A stretch of 32,268 bases of DNA from Chryseobacterium elymi (GTDB lineage Bacteria > Bacteroidota > Bacteroidia > Flavobacteriales > Weeksellaceae). The stretch spans positions 1 to 32,268 of the forward strand of contig NZ_QNUH01000029.1 in assembly GCF_003385495.1 (NCBI RefSeq), given 5' to 3'. The notes below the pieces were generated by a model. That model searched no databases. It was not told the DNA's origin and worked only from the letters and a program-made list of their open reading frames with translations. Below are positions 24,184-32,170 of this stretch, piece by piece (positions within the stretch are counted from its first letter, which is position 1; each line of letters opens with the position of its first letter). The position numbers were made by a program, and so were the translations under genes.

Positions 24184-26526
24184 ATGAACAGAAGAGAATT
24201 TTTAGAAAAATCAAGCCTTTTGCTTGCCGGGCTGGGAACTTCAAGCGTTCTTCACCCTGCTATTTTAAAAGCACTGGCTATTGAGCCGGCAGCACTGTCT
24301 ACTTTTTATGATGCGGAACATGTAGTGATTCTGATGCAGGAAAACCGTTCTTTTGACCATGCTTTCGGAGCATTAAAAGGAGTGAGAGGGTTTCTTGATA
24401 AAAGAACTTTCGTTAAAGAGGATGGACATTCCGTTTTTTTCCAAAAAGACGATGCAGGAAAATATGCTGCTCCTGCAAGATTAGATCTCAGAAATACTAA
24501 ATCTACGTGGATGAGTTCTCTGCCCCATTCCTGGTCCGATCAGCAGAGAGCTTTAAACAAATGGAAATACAACAAATGGCTTCAGTTTAAAGCCTCCGGA
24601 AATAAAGACTATAAAAATATTCCGCTTACTTTAGGCTACTATAACCGGGAAGATCTTCCTTTTTATTACCAGCTGGCGGATGCATTTACCATATTTGATC
24701 AATATTTCTGCTCTTCACTTACGGGAACCACTCCGAACAGACTTTTTCACTGGTCCGGTACTCTCAGGGAGCAACAGAATGGCAAAGTAAAAGCTAACGT
24801 TTATAATGAAAATATTGACTACGATAAAGCCAGACAGGCACACTGGAAAAGCTTTCCCGAACTATTAGAAGAACAGAATGTTTCGTGGAAAATCTACCAG
24901 AATGAAATCAGCCTTCCGAAAGGTATGTCCGGTGAACAGGAAGCATGGCTGAGTAATTTCACCGATAATCCCATTGAATGGTTTTCAAAATTCAATGTCA
25001 AGTTTTCGAAAGGCTATCAACAGAATATTCCAAGAATTATTACTTACCTGAAAGAAGAGATCGAAAAAAAACCGGATCAGAAAAAAAGGCTGGAAGCAAT
25101 GATCGCTGAGCTTGAAGAAGACCAGGTTAAATATACTCCTGAAAATTATTCCAAACTTTCGCAGCAGGAAAAAAAGCTTCATGAAAAAGCTTTTACAACT
25201 AATAGTAATGATCCTGATTACTGGAATTTAGAAATCGGAAGTGACGAACATGGAGAAAGACTCGTTGTTCCGAAAGGAGATGTACTGTTCCAGTTCCGGA
25301 AAGATGTGGAAGAGAAAAAGCTTCCACTGGTTTCCTGGCTGGTAGCTCCTGAGCATTTCTCTGATCATCCGGGATCACCTTGGTATGGCGCCTGGTATAT
25401 TTCAGAAGTTCTAAATATTCTGACTAAAGATCCTGAAACCTGGAAAAAAACCATTTTCATTATCAATTATGATGAAAACGATGGCTATTTTGATCACGTT
25501 CTTCCTTTTTCCCCTCCACTCAATCCGAGCCAGCCTGTTGATATGAATGGTAAAGAAGGAGTGGAATATGTGGACAAATCTCAGGAATATATGTCCACTC
25601 TTCCATTGAAGGACCATGAAAAAATAGAAGGAACTGTTGGTTTAGGATATAGAGTTCCTATGATCATTGCATCCCCCTGGACAAAAGGAGGCTTTGTCAA
25701 CTCTGAGGTTTCAGATCATACTTCTGTTCTGCAGTTTCTGGAAAAATTTATTCAGAAAAAATACAGTAAAGATGTTAAAGTTGACAATATCAGCGATTGG
25801 AGAAGAGCAATTTGTGGTGATCTGACTTCTGCTTTTAATTCTTCAAATACAAAGGTTCCCCAAATGGATTATCTGGATCAAAAAGATTACGCAAAAACCA
25901 TCAATGCTGCCAAAAATAAGCCTATTCCCGATCTGAAATGGTATGCAGAAAATGAAATCAATGACAGCCTTCTTGACATTCAGGAAAGAGGAACCAAACC
26001 ATCCAATCCGCTTCCTTATCATTACCATGTCAATCTGGAGAACGGAAGAATCAAAATGACCAATTTAAAAGAAGCCGGCGTTCCCTTACTAATTTATGAC
26101 AGAACACAATTTAGCAGTGATAATTATTACTTCTCTTATGCATTATATTCAAAACAAGAAATTTCACATGCTGTCAACCCAGGAAAATATGATTATGAAG
26201 TTTTCGGGCCTAATGGCTTTTTCAGGAAATTCAGCGGAAATAACACCCCTGAAATAGAGGTACAGCTGATCGCTAGCAGTTCGAAAAATCAGGCAGAATT
26301 GGTTTTCAGAAAGAAAAAGGTAAATATCTCGGTGGTTGTAGAAGATCTGTATGAAAAAAATAAAAAGACCATCTCTTTGAATCAGACAGAAGAAAAAATA
26401 ACAGTTGATCTCAACAAAAATAAAGGCTGGTATGATCTAAAAGTCATATTTGATGATTATATCTGGTATTTTGCAGGAAGAACAGAAACCGGAAAAGTTT
26501 CTATTTCGGATCCTCACTGGACATAA
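24184..26526 (+). CDS. Phosphocholine-specific-type phospholipase C, Tat exported
   Basis: This 780-residue enzyme belongs to the phosphoesterase (acid phosphatase/PLC) family of Pseudomonas PlcH/PlcN. It starts with a twin-arginine signal (NRREFLEKSS, then LLLAGLGTSS). Catalytic-core motifs include MQENRSFDHAFGALKGVRGF (about 51-70), the LTGTTPNRLFHWSG threonine-containing segment, APEHFSDHPGSP and INYDENDGYFDHV. Two C-terminal beta domains of the DUF756 type follow (about 600-780). The enzyme cleaves phosphatidylcholine-type lipids to diacylglycerol and the phospho-headgroup; head-group preference here is inferred from the family. It is separated from SusC/SusD by a terminator, yet the adjacency suggests a shared nutrient role. 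The ATG at 24184 places the Tat motif at the very N-terminus. Confidence 0.92.
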   Translation: MNRREFLEKSSLLLAGLGTSSVLHPAILKALAIEPAALSTFYDAEHVVILMQENRSFDHAFGALKGVRGFLDKRTFVKEDGHSVFFQKDDAGKYAAPARLDLRNTKSTWMSSLPHSWSDQQRALNKWKYNKWLQFKASGNKDYKNIPLTLGYYNREDLPFYYQLADAFTIFDQYFCSSLTGTTPNRLFHWSGTLREQQNGKVKANVYNENIDYDKARQAHWKSFPELLEEQNVSWKIYQNEISLPKGMSGEQEAWLSNFTDNPIEWFSKFNVKFSKGYQQNIPRIITYLKEEIEKKPDQKKRLEAMIAELEEDQVKYTPENYSKLSQQEKKLHEKAFTTNSNDPDYWNLEIGSDEHGERLVVPKGDVLFQFRKDVEEKKLPLVSWLVAPEHFSDHPGSPWYGAWYISEVLNILTKDPETWKKTIFIINYDENDGYFDHVLPFSPPLNPSQPVDMNGKEGVEYVDKSQEYMSTLPLKDHEKIEGTVGLGYRVPMIIASPWTKGGFVNSEVSDHTSVLQFLEKFIQKKYSKDVKVDNISDWRRAICGDLTSAFNSSNTKVPQMDYLDQKDYAKTINAAKNKPIPDLKWYAENEINDSLLDIQERGTKPSNPLPYHYHVNLENGRIKMTNLKEAGVPLLIYDRTQFSSDNYYFSYALYSKQEISHAVNPGKYDYEVFGPNGFFRKFSGNNTPEIEVQLIASSSKNQAELVFRKKKVNISVVVEDLYEKNKKTISLNQTEEKITVDLNKNKGWYDLKVIFDDYIWYFAGRTETGKVSISDPHWT

Positions 26527-26547
26527 ACTAAAAGACAGTAAAAATTC

Positions 26548-26576
26548 AAGCCTTGCACAATTGTGTGGGGCTTTTT
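26548..26576 (+). terminator. Terminator after the phospholipase C gene
   Basis: A 12-position stem AAGCCTTGCACA / TGTGTGGGGCTT (three G-T pairs) is followed by TTTTT. Confidence 0.85.
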
Positions 26577-26584
26577 GTTATGAT

Positions 26585-26630
26585 TATGATCATAGATTAA
26601 GATAATGATTTTACATAATTTGCATGTAAA
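26585..26630. promoter_or_regulatory. Candidate operator sites before the surface-assembly locus
   Basis: A perfect palindrome TATGATCATA (26585-26594) and an inverted repeat TTTACAT-7 nt-ATGTAAA (26610-26630) lie 120-160 nt upstream of the first gene. The rest of the gap to 26746 is extremely AT-rich, and no exact TAnnTTTG box was found. Confidence 0.35.
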
Positions 26631-26746
26631 TATTTCAACACATAATATAATACTATAACTAAATAGTTAATAATATTCAAAAAATACAATTTTATTCATA
26701 TTATTAACTGATTTTCATTAAATTCACCTAACTAATTAACAGCGTC

Positions 26747-27325
26747 ATGAAAAAATTAACACTAAGCCTTGCAGTATGCTTTATTACTGCCACAATTTCC
26801 GGTAGCTTGAAAGCGCAGGATACGAATACTGACAATCACACCATCACAATTTCTATTCCTGAAGTTGCATTGGTAGATATTGAGCCAGCTGCAACAAAAA
26901 ATATTACACTGGGATTTACAGCACCAACAGAAGCAGGTAATCCTATAACGCCAACAACTTCTGACAACACACTTTGGCTAAATTATTCGTCAATCAAATC
27001 TGTGGCAGATCCTACGCGTAATGTATCTGTAAAAGTAAATGCTCTTATTCCCGGAATTGACATCAATGTAACTGCTGCTGCTGCAACAGGTACTGGAGGA
27101 GGCACATTAGGTACACCAGCATCACAACTTACACTGAGTGCGGCAGATCAAACCATTATTTCAGGGATAGGAAGTGCATATACCGGAAACGGAGCCAATA
27201 ATGGCCACAATCTTACATACGCCCTGGCAGCAGGAAGCGGACCTGGAGGAGTCGCTGAGTATGCAGATCTTGAAGCAACTGCTACCACTGTCGCTACAGT
27301 TACCTATACGATCTCGGACAACTAG
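26747..27325 (+). CDS. Small secreted beta-rich protein, candidate surface-structure subunit (copy 1)
   Basis: This 192-residue protein has a signal peptide ending at LKAQ (about residue 24). The mature chain is low in charge and rich in Thr, Ala and Gly. It contains TISIPEVALVDIEPA, GFTAPTEAGNPI, a GTGGGTLGTPASQL loop and GNGANNGHNL, and ends in TVTYTISDN. The protein encoded at 30970-31494 shares this whole plan (VTLPVVTLLDIEP, FTAPTEAGQAL, GAGGGVLGTSSGL, GTGANNGHRL, VITYTITE), so the two are paralogues. It lies upstream of a chaperone-like and a barrel gene. A pilin-like or coat subunit is inferred from operon context; WxL- or spore-coat-U-like folds are alternatives. It has no Cys in the mature part. 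Confidence 0.75.
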   Translation: MKKLTLSLAVCFITATISGSLKAQDTNTDNHTITISIPEVALVDIEPAATKNITLGFTAPTEAGNPITPTTSDNTLWLNYSSIKSVADPTRNVSVKVNALIPGIDINVTAAAATGTGGGTLGTPASQLTLSAADQTIISGIGSAYTGNGANNGHNLTYALAAGSGPGGVAEYADLEATATTVATVTYTISDN

Positions 27326-27353
27326 TTATATAACTTCAATTTGAGGTAAACAG

Positions 27354-27378
27354 GAAGAAGCCGCTTATCAGCTTCTTC
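27354..27378 (+). other. Intercistronic hairpin without a T tract
   Basis: GAAGAAGC / GCTTCTTC form a perfect 8-bp stem around 9 nt between copy 1 of the subunit gene and the chaperone-like gene. The following bases (TCGGTTC) are not a T run. It could be a partial terminator or a 3' stabilising hairpin that raises the level of the first message over the rest of the operon. Confidence 0.6.
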
Positions 27379-27417
27379 TCGGTTCTATATTGTCAATGAT
27401 TTAATTCCAAACTTTAT

Positions 27418-28224
27418 ATGATTATGATAAAGCGTATTTTCCTTTTGATGTTCCTAATGCTGCAGTTTAGTTTTCTATATGCAGGTATTGTGATCCTGAA
27501 CGGTCTTACCCATACCTACAAGGTAGAAAACGGAAAAGTGTATAAAGGGAAAATTGGTATTGAAAATACAGGTAGCACCCCCCAGAGTGTAAAACTATTT
27601 TTACAGGATTTCACCTATAAGGCTGACGGATCTATAAACTATACTGCAATACGTACCAATAACAGAACCAATGGCGACTGGATAAAGCTTAATACCAATC
27701 TGATCACCCTGAAAGGAAGGGAAAAAACCGAAGTATTCTATGAAATTACAGTTCCCAACCAGCCTGCCGATCCCGGAAGCTACTGGAGCGTTATCATTGT
27801 AGAGCCTATAGAAGAGATTAAACCCAGTAATGATAAAGCGGGAGTAAACATCACTTCTGTAGTACGTTATGCCATCCAGGTCATTACTGATTATGAAGCC
27901 GAAAAAACAAAACCAGATCTTAAATTTGAAAGCATAAAAGTAGAGAAAGAAGACGGGAAACAAACCGCAAAAATTGCCATAGCCAACAACGGCGACCTCT
28001 ATTGTAAGCCAACTGTAGCTATTGAAATCTACAACCGGAAAACCGGAGAACGGCTCGGAAACTACTCGAGCATTGCAATGGGATTATTACCACAGACCTC
28101 CAAATCATTTTACATTGATATCAGTAAAATTCCGGCAGATCACTACAAAGCAGTACTGATTGCCACCGATGAAGAAGAAAATGCATTTGCGCTCAATGTG
28201 GAATTAGAAGTTAAGAATGATTAG
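27418..28224 (+). CDS. Periplasmic Ig-fold protein, chaperone-like (PapD/WxLIP-like architecture)
   Basis: This 268-residue protein has a signal peptide ending near LYAG (about residue 23). Two Ig-like beta domains follow. The first (about 25-155) contains KVYKGKIGIENTGSTPQSVK and an EKTEVFYEITVPNQPADPGS edge. The second (about 165-268) contains QTAKIAIANNGDLYCKPTVA and LPQTSKSFYIDISKIPADHY. This two-domain plan recalls fimbrial chaperones and also the Gram-positive WxL-interacting proteins (DUF916/DUF3324). Placement between a subunit gene and a barrel gene supports a chaperone or subunit-binding role. The last 8 bases overlap the next gene (ATGATTAG), so translation is coupled. Domain naming is by resemblance; it is not certain. 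Confidence 0.7.
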   Translation: MIMIKRIFLLMFLMLQFSFLYAGIVILNGLTHTYKVENGKVYKGKIGIENTGSTPQSVKLFLQDFTYKADGSINYTAIRTNNRTNGDWIKLNTNLITLKGREKTEVFYEITVPNQPADPGSYWSVIIVEPIEEIKPSNDKAGVNITSVVRYAIQVITDYEAEKTKPDLKFESIKVEKEDGKQTAKIAIANNGDLYCKPTVAIEIYNRKTGERLGNYSSIAMGLLPQTSKSFYIDISKIPADHYKAVLIATDEEENAFALNVELEVKND

Positions 28225-30973
28225 AACCTGGATTTTATATATCGTCCTACTATTATTATTCCCGGCATACATTTTTTCTCAACAACGGCCAAGTTCATTG
28301 GTCAGTAAAAAAGATAGTCTAATGCCGGGCATGTCTACTTCTATTTCCTTTGCCTTAGAAAATACTTCCCCCGAAAACAAGATATATGATATTACCATTA
28401 CCACTTCTAGCCCTTTCCTCACTCCTATTTTAGAACGAGCAGAACTCAAAATTGCGGCCCACGAAAAAACAGTTTATATTGTCCCTATCCGTATTGCAGC
28501 AGAAGCAGCACAAGACGTGTATTCTGTTATTCTACACGGAAAAGATCGATATGACGGAACAGTTTTTACCAAAACCCTACAGGTTAGTGTTTCCGGAAAC
28601 AGAAAGCTTAGTCTCACTTCAATAAATTCACCGGAGTTTATCCGGGCAGGTGAAACGATCCGGGCATCTTTCCTTCTAAAAAATAACGGAAATATAACTG
28701 AAAAACTGATACTGGAAAGTAAGAATGCCGTGGTGGACAATGATGCTACTATAATACTGGCTCCGAAGGAATCAAAAGTAATTAATATCTATAAGATCAC
28801 TAATGTTGAACTTGGACAGAATGAATTTCAGAATCTCAACCTTTCTGTTTATTCTCCGGATAACTCAAAAGAAAATCAGACGGCCTATGTAAGCGTAAAA
28901 GTAATATCGGTAAAACCGGTAGAAGATGATATTTACCACAGACTTCCTGTTTCGGCATCCTTGTCATTTATCGGGATGAAAAATATGGGCATTTACAATG
29001 ATGGTTTCCAGGGAGAAATATATGGGAAAGGAAGCCTGGACAGAGAAAACAAAAACCAGATTGAATTTCGTGCCGTATCTCATAATCCTGTTGAATTCAA
29101 TTCATTTACCCAGTATGAAGAATATTTTGTTAATTACAAAAGAAATAACTTCTTTATTCATCTGGGCGATAAAATGTATTCAGCTTCTTTTCTAACTGAA
29201 TTTGCCAGATATGGCCGTGGGGCAGAAATCCGTTATGATTTAAAAAAATTCAGCTTTGGAGGTTTTTATAATCATCCCAGGTTTTTCCGGGATATTAAAG
29301 ATGAGTTCAACATTTATTCTACTCTTAAAATCCGCAAGGAATCTGAAATCACAGCAGGATATCTTTATAAAATTCCCAGGAAAGGGGAAATCAATTTCGG
29401 AAATATTAGGTTGTACTCCGAAACCCATCTTCCCTACACTGCAGGAAAATTCAAAATTTCAGAAAATATAAGTCTTTCGGGAGAAGCGGCATACAGTAAG
29501 AACGAACAAATAGAGGGGACCGCTTATATGGCCCAGGCTCAGGCTTCTTTTGAAAAGTTTAACGGTAATGTAATGTATATGCGGGCAAGCCCTGAATTTG
29601 CAGGATACTTTACCAATACCAGCACGTTTAACGGAAATCTGCAGTATAATGTTTCTAAAAAGCTCAATGTATTTGCCAATTATGTACAGGATGCCAAAAA
29701 TATCCAAAGGGATACTTTATTCCTTGCAGCACCGTACAGAAGCTTTCTTCAATATGGAGTACAGTATAAATATCTTCCAACAGGTCTGGTAACATTTTAT
29801 AATGGCTTCCAAAAATATCAGGACCGTTTGGAACCTAAACAATTTGATTATTATGAGAGATATTTTAAAGTAAGTATTGATCAAAAGATAGGAATGTTTC
29901 AGGTAAACCTGCAGGGACAGTTTGGAAAAACAAATAACTATCTGAGTGGATTTAATGGAAATTCCAGCTTCTATACTACCAATATAGCCTTTGAAAAGTT
30001 TAAAACCTCTTTCAATCTTTATGCAAGTTATGCCACCACTTCAAGGTATCAGTTACAGAATCAGAGACAGATCTATTACGGAGCCAGAATCTTCAGCAGG
30101 TTTTCTGATAACACCAGTCTAAGTCTTTTTTATCAGAATAATTATATGCCGGAAGAATATTTCAGAGACCGGAATCTTTTTGAAGTATTATTTCATCAGC
30201 AACTTTTCCCAGGCAGTGACATTGATCTGTCAGGAAGGTATTCATTACAGCGCGGTGAACTGGGTAATAAGGATTTTGTATTTTCATTACGTTATACCCT
30301 GCGCCTTAATGTGCCGGTAGAAAAGACCGCCGATTATACTTCTTTGTCAGGAAATATCAGTAACCTGGATGTAAAAAAGGTGGAGGGAATCAGATTAATG
30401 CTTGGCAGCCATTTATCTATTACAGACAAAAACGGAAATTATCTTTTCAAAAATGTTGTTCCGGGAGATTATTTTCTTGAAATAGACCGCTCTACAACAG
30501 AAATTAATGATATCCCAGATATTACTTTGCCTGCGTCACTACATCTCGTCAATAAAGAGAATGTTTTCAATTTCGGGTTGACTACTGCATCTACAATTAA
30601 GGGAATAATCCTGCTTTCTGAAGATGATAAAAAAGATCAATACAGCTTTGTACATTTTCAGCCTAAAACAGACAAAAAGAAGAGACAAAGCATTATTATT
30701 GAAATATCGGACGGTGAACAGACCTATCGTAAAGTAGCATTTATTGGAGAAACATTTGATTTTACCTATCTGAGACCTGGAGAATGGAAAGTGAAACTTT
30801 ACAGAAACGGTTTGGACAAAAGATATAAAATAGCTGCTGATTCATTTCAATATAATCTTAAGCCATCTCAGACACAGAACATAGCTATTCATATTATGAA
30901 ACAGCAAAGTGAAATTAAATACCAGCAGGAAACAATTAAGGTAGGATACAACGAAATAAAAAAGAAAAAATGA
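28217..30973 (+). CDS. Usher-like outer-membrane protein: tandem Ig, beta barrel, CarboxypepD-like domain
   Basis: This 918-residue protein has a signal peptide (cleavage near IFSQ, about residue 22). Two Ig/NEW3-like domains lie at about 25-127 and 130-233 (ISFALENTSPENKIYDITIT; ASFLLKNNGNITEKLILES). A region of about 455 residues (245-700) has alternating aromatic strands and turns (YRSFLQYGVQYKYLPTGLVT), as in outer-membrane barrels. Next is a carboxypeptidase-regulatory-like domain (about 708-790; ITDKNGNYLFKNVVPGDYFL), and a further beta domain of about 100 residues. Barrel size and the TDxxGxYxFxxVxPGxY domain resemble fimbrial ushers of the alternate (CfaC/EcpC) class, but the tandem N-terminal Ig domains do not. 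It overlaps the chaperone-like gene by 8 nt and the next gene by 4 nt (ATGA). Usher function is an inference. Confidence 0.7.
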   Translation: MIRTWILYIVLLLLFPAYIFSQQRPSSLVSKKDSLMPGMSTSISFALENTSPENKIYDITITTSSPFLTPILERAELKIAAHEKTVYIVPIRIAAEAAQDVYSVILHGKDRYDGTVFTKTLQVSVSGNRKLSLTSINSPEFIRAGETIRASFLLKNNGNITEKLILESKNAVVDNDATIILAPKESKVINIYKITNVELGQNEFQNLNLSVYSPDNSKENQTAYVSVKVISVKPVEDDIYHRLPVSASLSFIGMKNMGIYNDGFQGEIYGKGSLDRENKNQIEFRAVSHNPVEFNSFTQYEEYFVNYKRNNFFIHLGDKMYSASFLTEFARYGRGAEIRYDLKKFSFGGFYNHPRFFRDIKDEFNIYSTLKIRKESEITAGYLYKIPRKGEINFGNIRLYSETHLPYTAGKFKISENISLSGEAAYSKNEQIEGTAYMAQAQASFEKFNGNVMYMRASPEFAGYFTNTSTFNGNLQYNVSKKLNVFANYVQDAKNIQRDTLFLAAPYRSFLQYGVQYKYLPTGLVTFYNGFQKYQDRLEPKQFDYYERYFKVSIDQKIGMFQVNLQGQFGKTNNYLSGFNGNSSFYTTNIAFEKFKTSFNLYASYATTSRYQLQNQRQIYYGARIFSRFSDNTSLSLFYQNNYMPEEYFRDRNLFEVLFHQQLFPGSDIDLSGRYSLQRGELGNKDFVFSLRYTLRLNVPVEKTADYTSLSGNISNLDVKKVEGIRLMLGSHLSITDKNGNYLFKNVVPGDYFLEIDRSTTEINDIPDITLPASLHLVNKENVFNFGLTTASTIKGIILLSEDDKKDQYSFVHFQPKTDKKKRQSIIIEISDGEQTYRKVAFIGETFDFTYLRPGEWKVKLYRNGLDKRYKIAADSFQYNLKPSQTQNIAIHIMKQQSEIKYQQETIKVGYNEIKKKK

Positions 30974-31494
30974 GAGTAAAAAAGCTTGTACTATATCTGA
31001 TTTTCTGTATGATTCCCTGCACAATATTCTCTCAGAGCACTATTGCAGTGACACTCCCCGTTGTCACCTTACTGGATATAGAACCTACCGGAACATTTAA
31101 CCTGAATTTTACAGCACCCACGGAAGCAGGACAGGCTTTAACGACTCCCGAAGCTAATACAACAAAGTGGATCAATTATACTTCGGCTATTGCATCGGGA
31201 GGAATTACCAGAAGAATTACCGCCTCTGTCAATCAGGTAATTCCCGGAGTCAACATAAGACTACAGGCAGCCGCAGCTTCTGGTGCGGGTGGTGGAGTAT
31301 TAGGTACATCATCCGGACTGGTTATCCTTTCTACAACGGCGACAAATATTATCACGGGGATAGGTGGAGCCTTTACTGGAACCGGCGCTAATAATGGCCA
31401 CAGGTTAACAATCAGCATTGCTGTGAACACTTATGCCAATCTTTCTGCCCAAACCAATACGCCTATTGTTATAACCTATACTATCACGGAATAA
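30970..31494 (+). CDS. Small secreted beta-rich protein, candidate surface-structure subunit (copy 2)
   Basis: This 174-residue protein has a signal peptide ending at IFSQ (about residue 21). Apart from length it parallels the protein at 26747-27325: TLPVVTLLDIEP near the start, NFTAPTEAGQAL, KWINYTS, VNQVIPGVNIRL, a GAGGGVLGTSSGL loop, GTGANNGHRL and the final VITYTITE. Conserved spacing of these blocks argues for one fold and gene duplication. Its start overlaps the usher-like stop by 4 nt. A role as a structural or tip subunit is inferred. Confidence 0.75.
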   Translation: MRVKKLVLYLIFCMIPCTIFSQSTIAVTLPVVTLLDIEPTGTFNLNFTAPTEAGQALTTPEANTTKWINYTSAIASGGITRRITASVNQVIPGVNIRLQAAAASGAGGGVLGTSSGLVILSTTATNIITGIGGAFTGTGANNGHRLTISIAVNTYANLSAQTNTPIVITYTITE

Positions 31495-31495
31495 A

Positions 31496-32035
31496 ATGAA
31501 AAAAGAAATGAACTCTATTGACTTTATGACTCGCTATAAAATATTTTCTACAAAGTATTATATCTGTTTTACTTTTTTTTTCATCTTCAGCTATTATAGT
31601 AAAGCACAATCTGTAACAGTTCCTGTTACCAACTGGAATGCTAGCATCCCCGCGATTACAGAAGCGGGAAGTAACTATAGCGGAACTTATAGCAGCCCCA
31701 CGAACCAGGCGAGTATTAATGTTGGTCTGCCGGCATTGCTTGGAAGCGTGAAAGTATATGTACACTATGAAGGTAACCCTACATGGAACAGTTCTTTGGT
31801 TTTATCGGCAAAAAGAACAAATAACGGGTCCACCCTGTGTATAGGATGCAATATATCAGGTGGAACTAATTATATCACTGTTCCTCTCACTCCTGTTGAA
31901 TTATTTAGAATATCGACTATTTTATCTGTTACATCTTATACTGGTATTAATATACAGTATCAGGTAAGCGGTGTATCTGTAACACTCCCTTCAGCTACTT
32001 ACAACAGCAGGATTATTTTTACAGTAAGCAATTGA
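31496..32035 (+). CDS. Third small secreted protein of the assembly locus
   Basis: This 179-residue protein has a long signal region: the hydrophobic core at about 21-33 is preceded by some 20 residues, so translation may start at a later Met, and cleavage is likely after KAQ (residue 38). The mature part is Ser/Thr/Asn-rich beta protein (VTVPVTNWNASIPAITEAGS) with a CIGC pair (Cys115 and Cys118). It ends in IIFTVSN, like the other two subunits, but shares little else with them. It follows the second subunit gene by one base. A minor or adhesive subunit is possible; no known domain was recognised. Confidence 0.65.
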   Translation: MKKEMNSIDFMTRYKIFSTKYYICFTFFFIFSYYSKAQSVTVPVTNWNASIPAITEAGSNYSGTYSSPTNQASINVGLPALLGSVKVYVHYEGNPTWNSSLVLSAKRTNNGSTLCIGCNISGGTNYITVPLTPVELFRISTILSVTSYTGINIQYQVSGVSVTLPSATYNSRIIFTVSN

Positions 32036-32170
32036 AAAGCTGTAAATATGAATTAAAAAATATCTGATAATTGATTAATTATAAAAGATAATAATGATTG
32101 ATGATGTGTAATCCCTGTTCCCTATTACTCCTTATCCTTACTCATGATCAATGATCAGCTATTTCCCGCA
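32036..32170. other. AT-rich downstream region with faint 7-nt periodicity
   Basis: No gene or clear terminator was found. From about 32125 the sequence can be cut into in-phase heptads (TTACTCC, TTATCCT, TACTCAT, GATCAAT, GATCAGC), leading into the perfect array, so it may be a decayed part of the same repeat. Confidence 0.4.
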
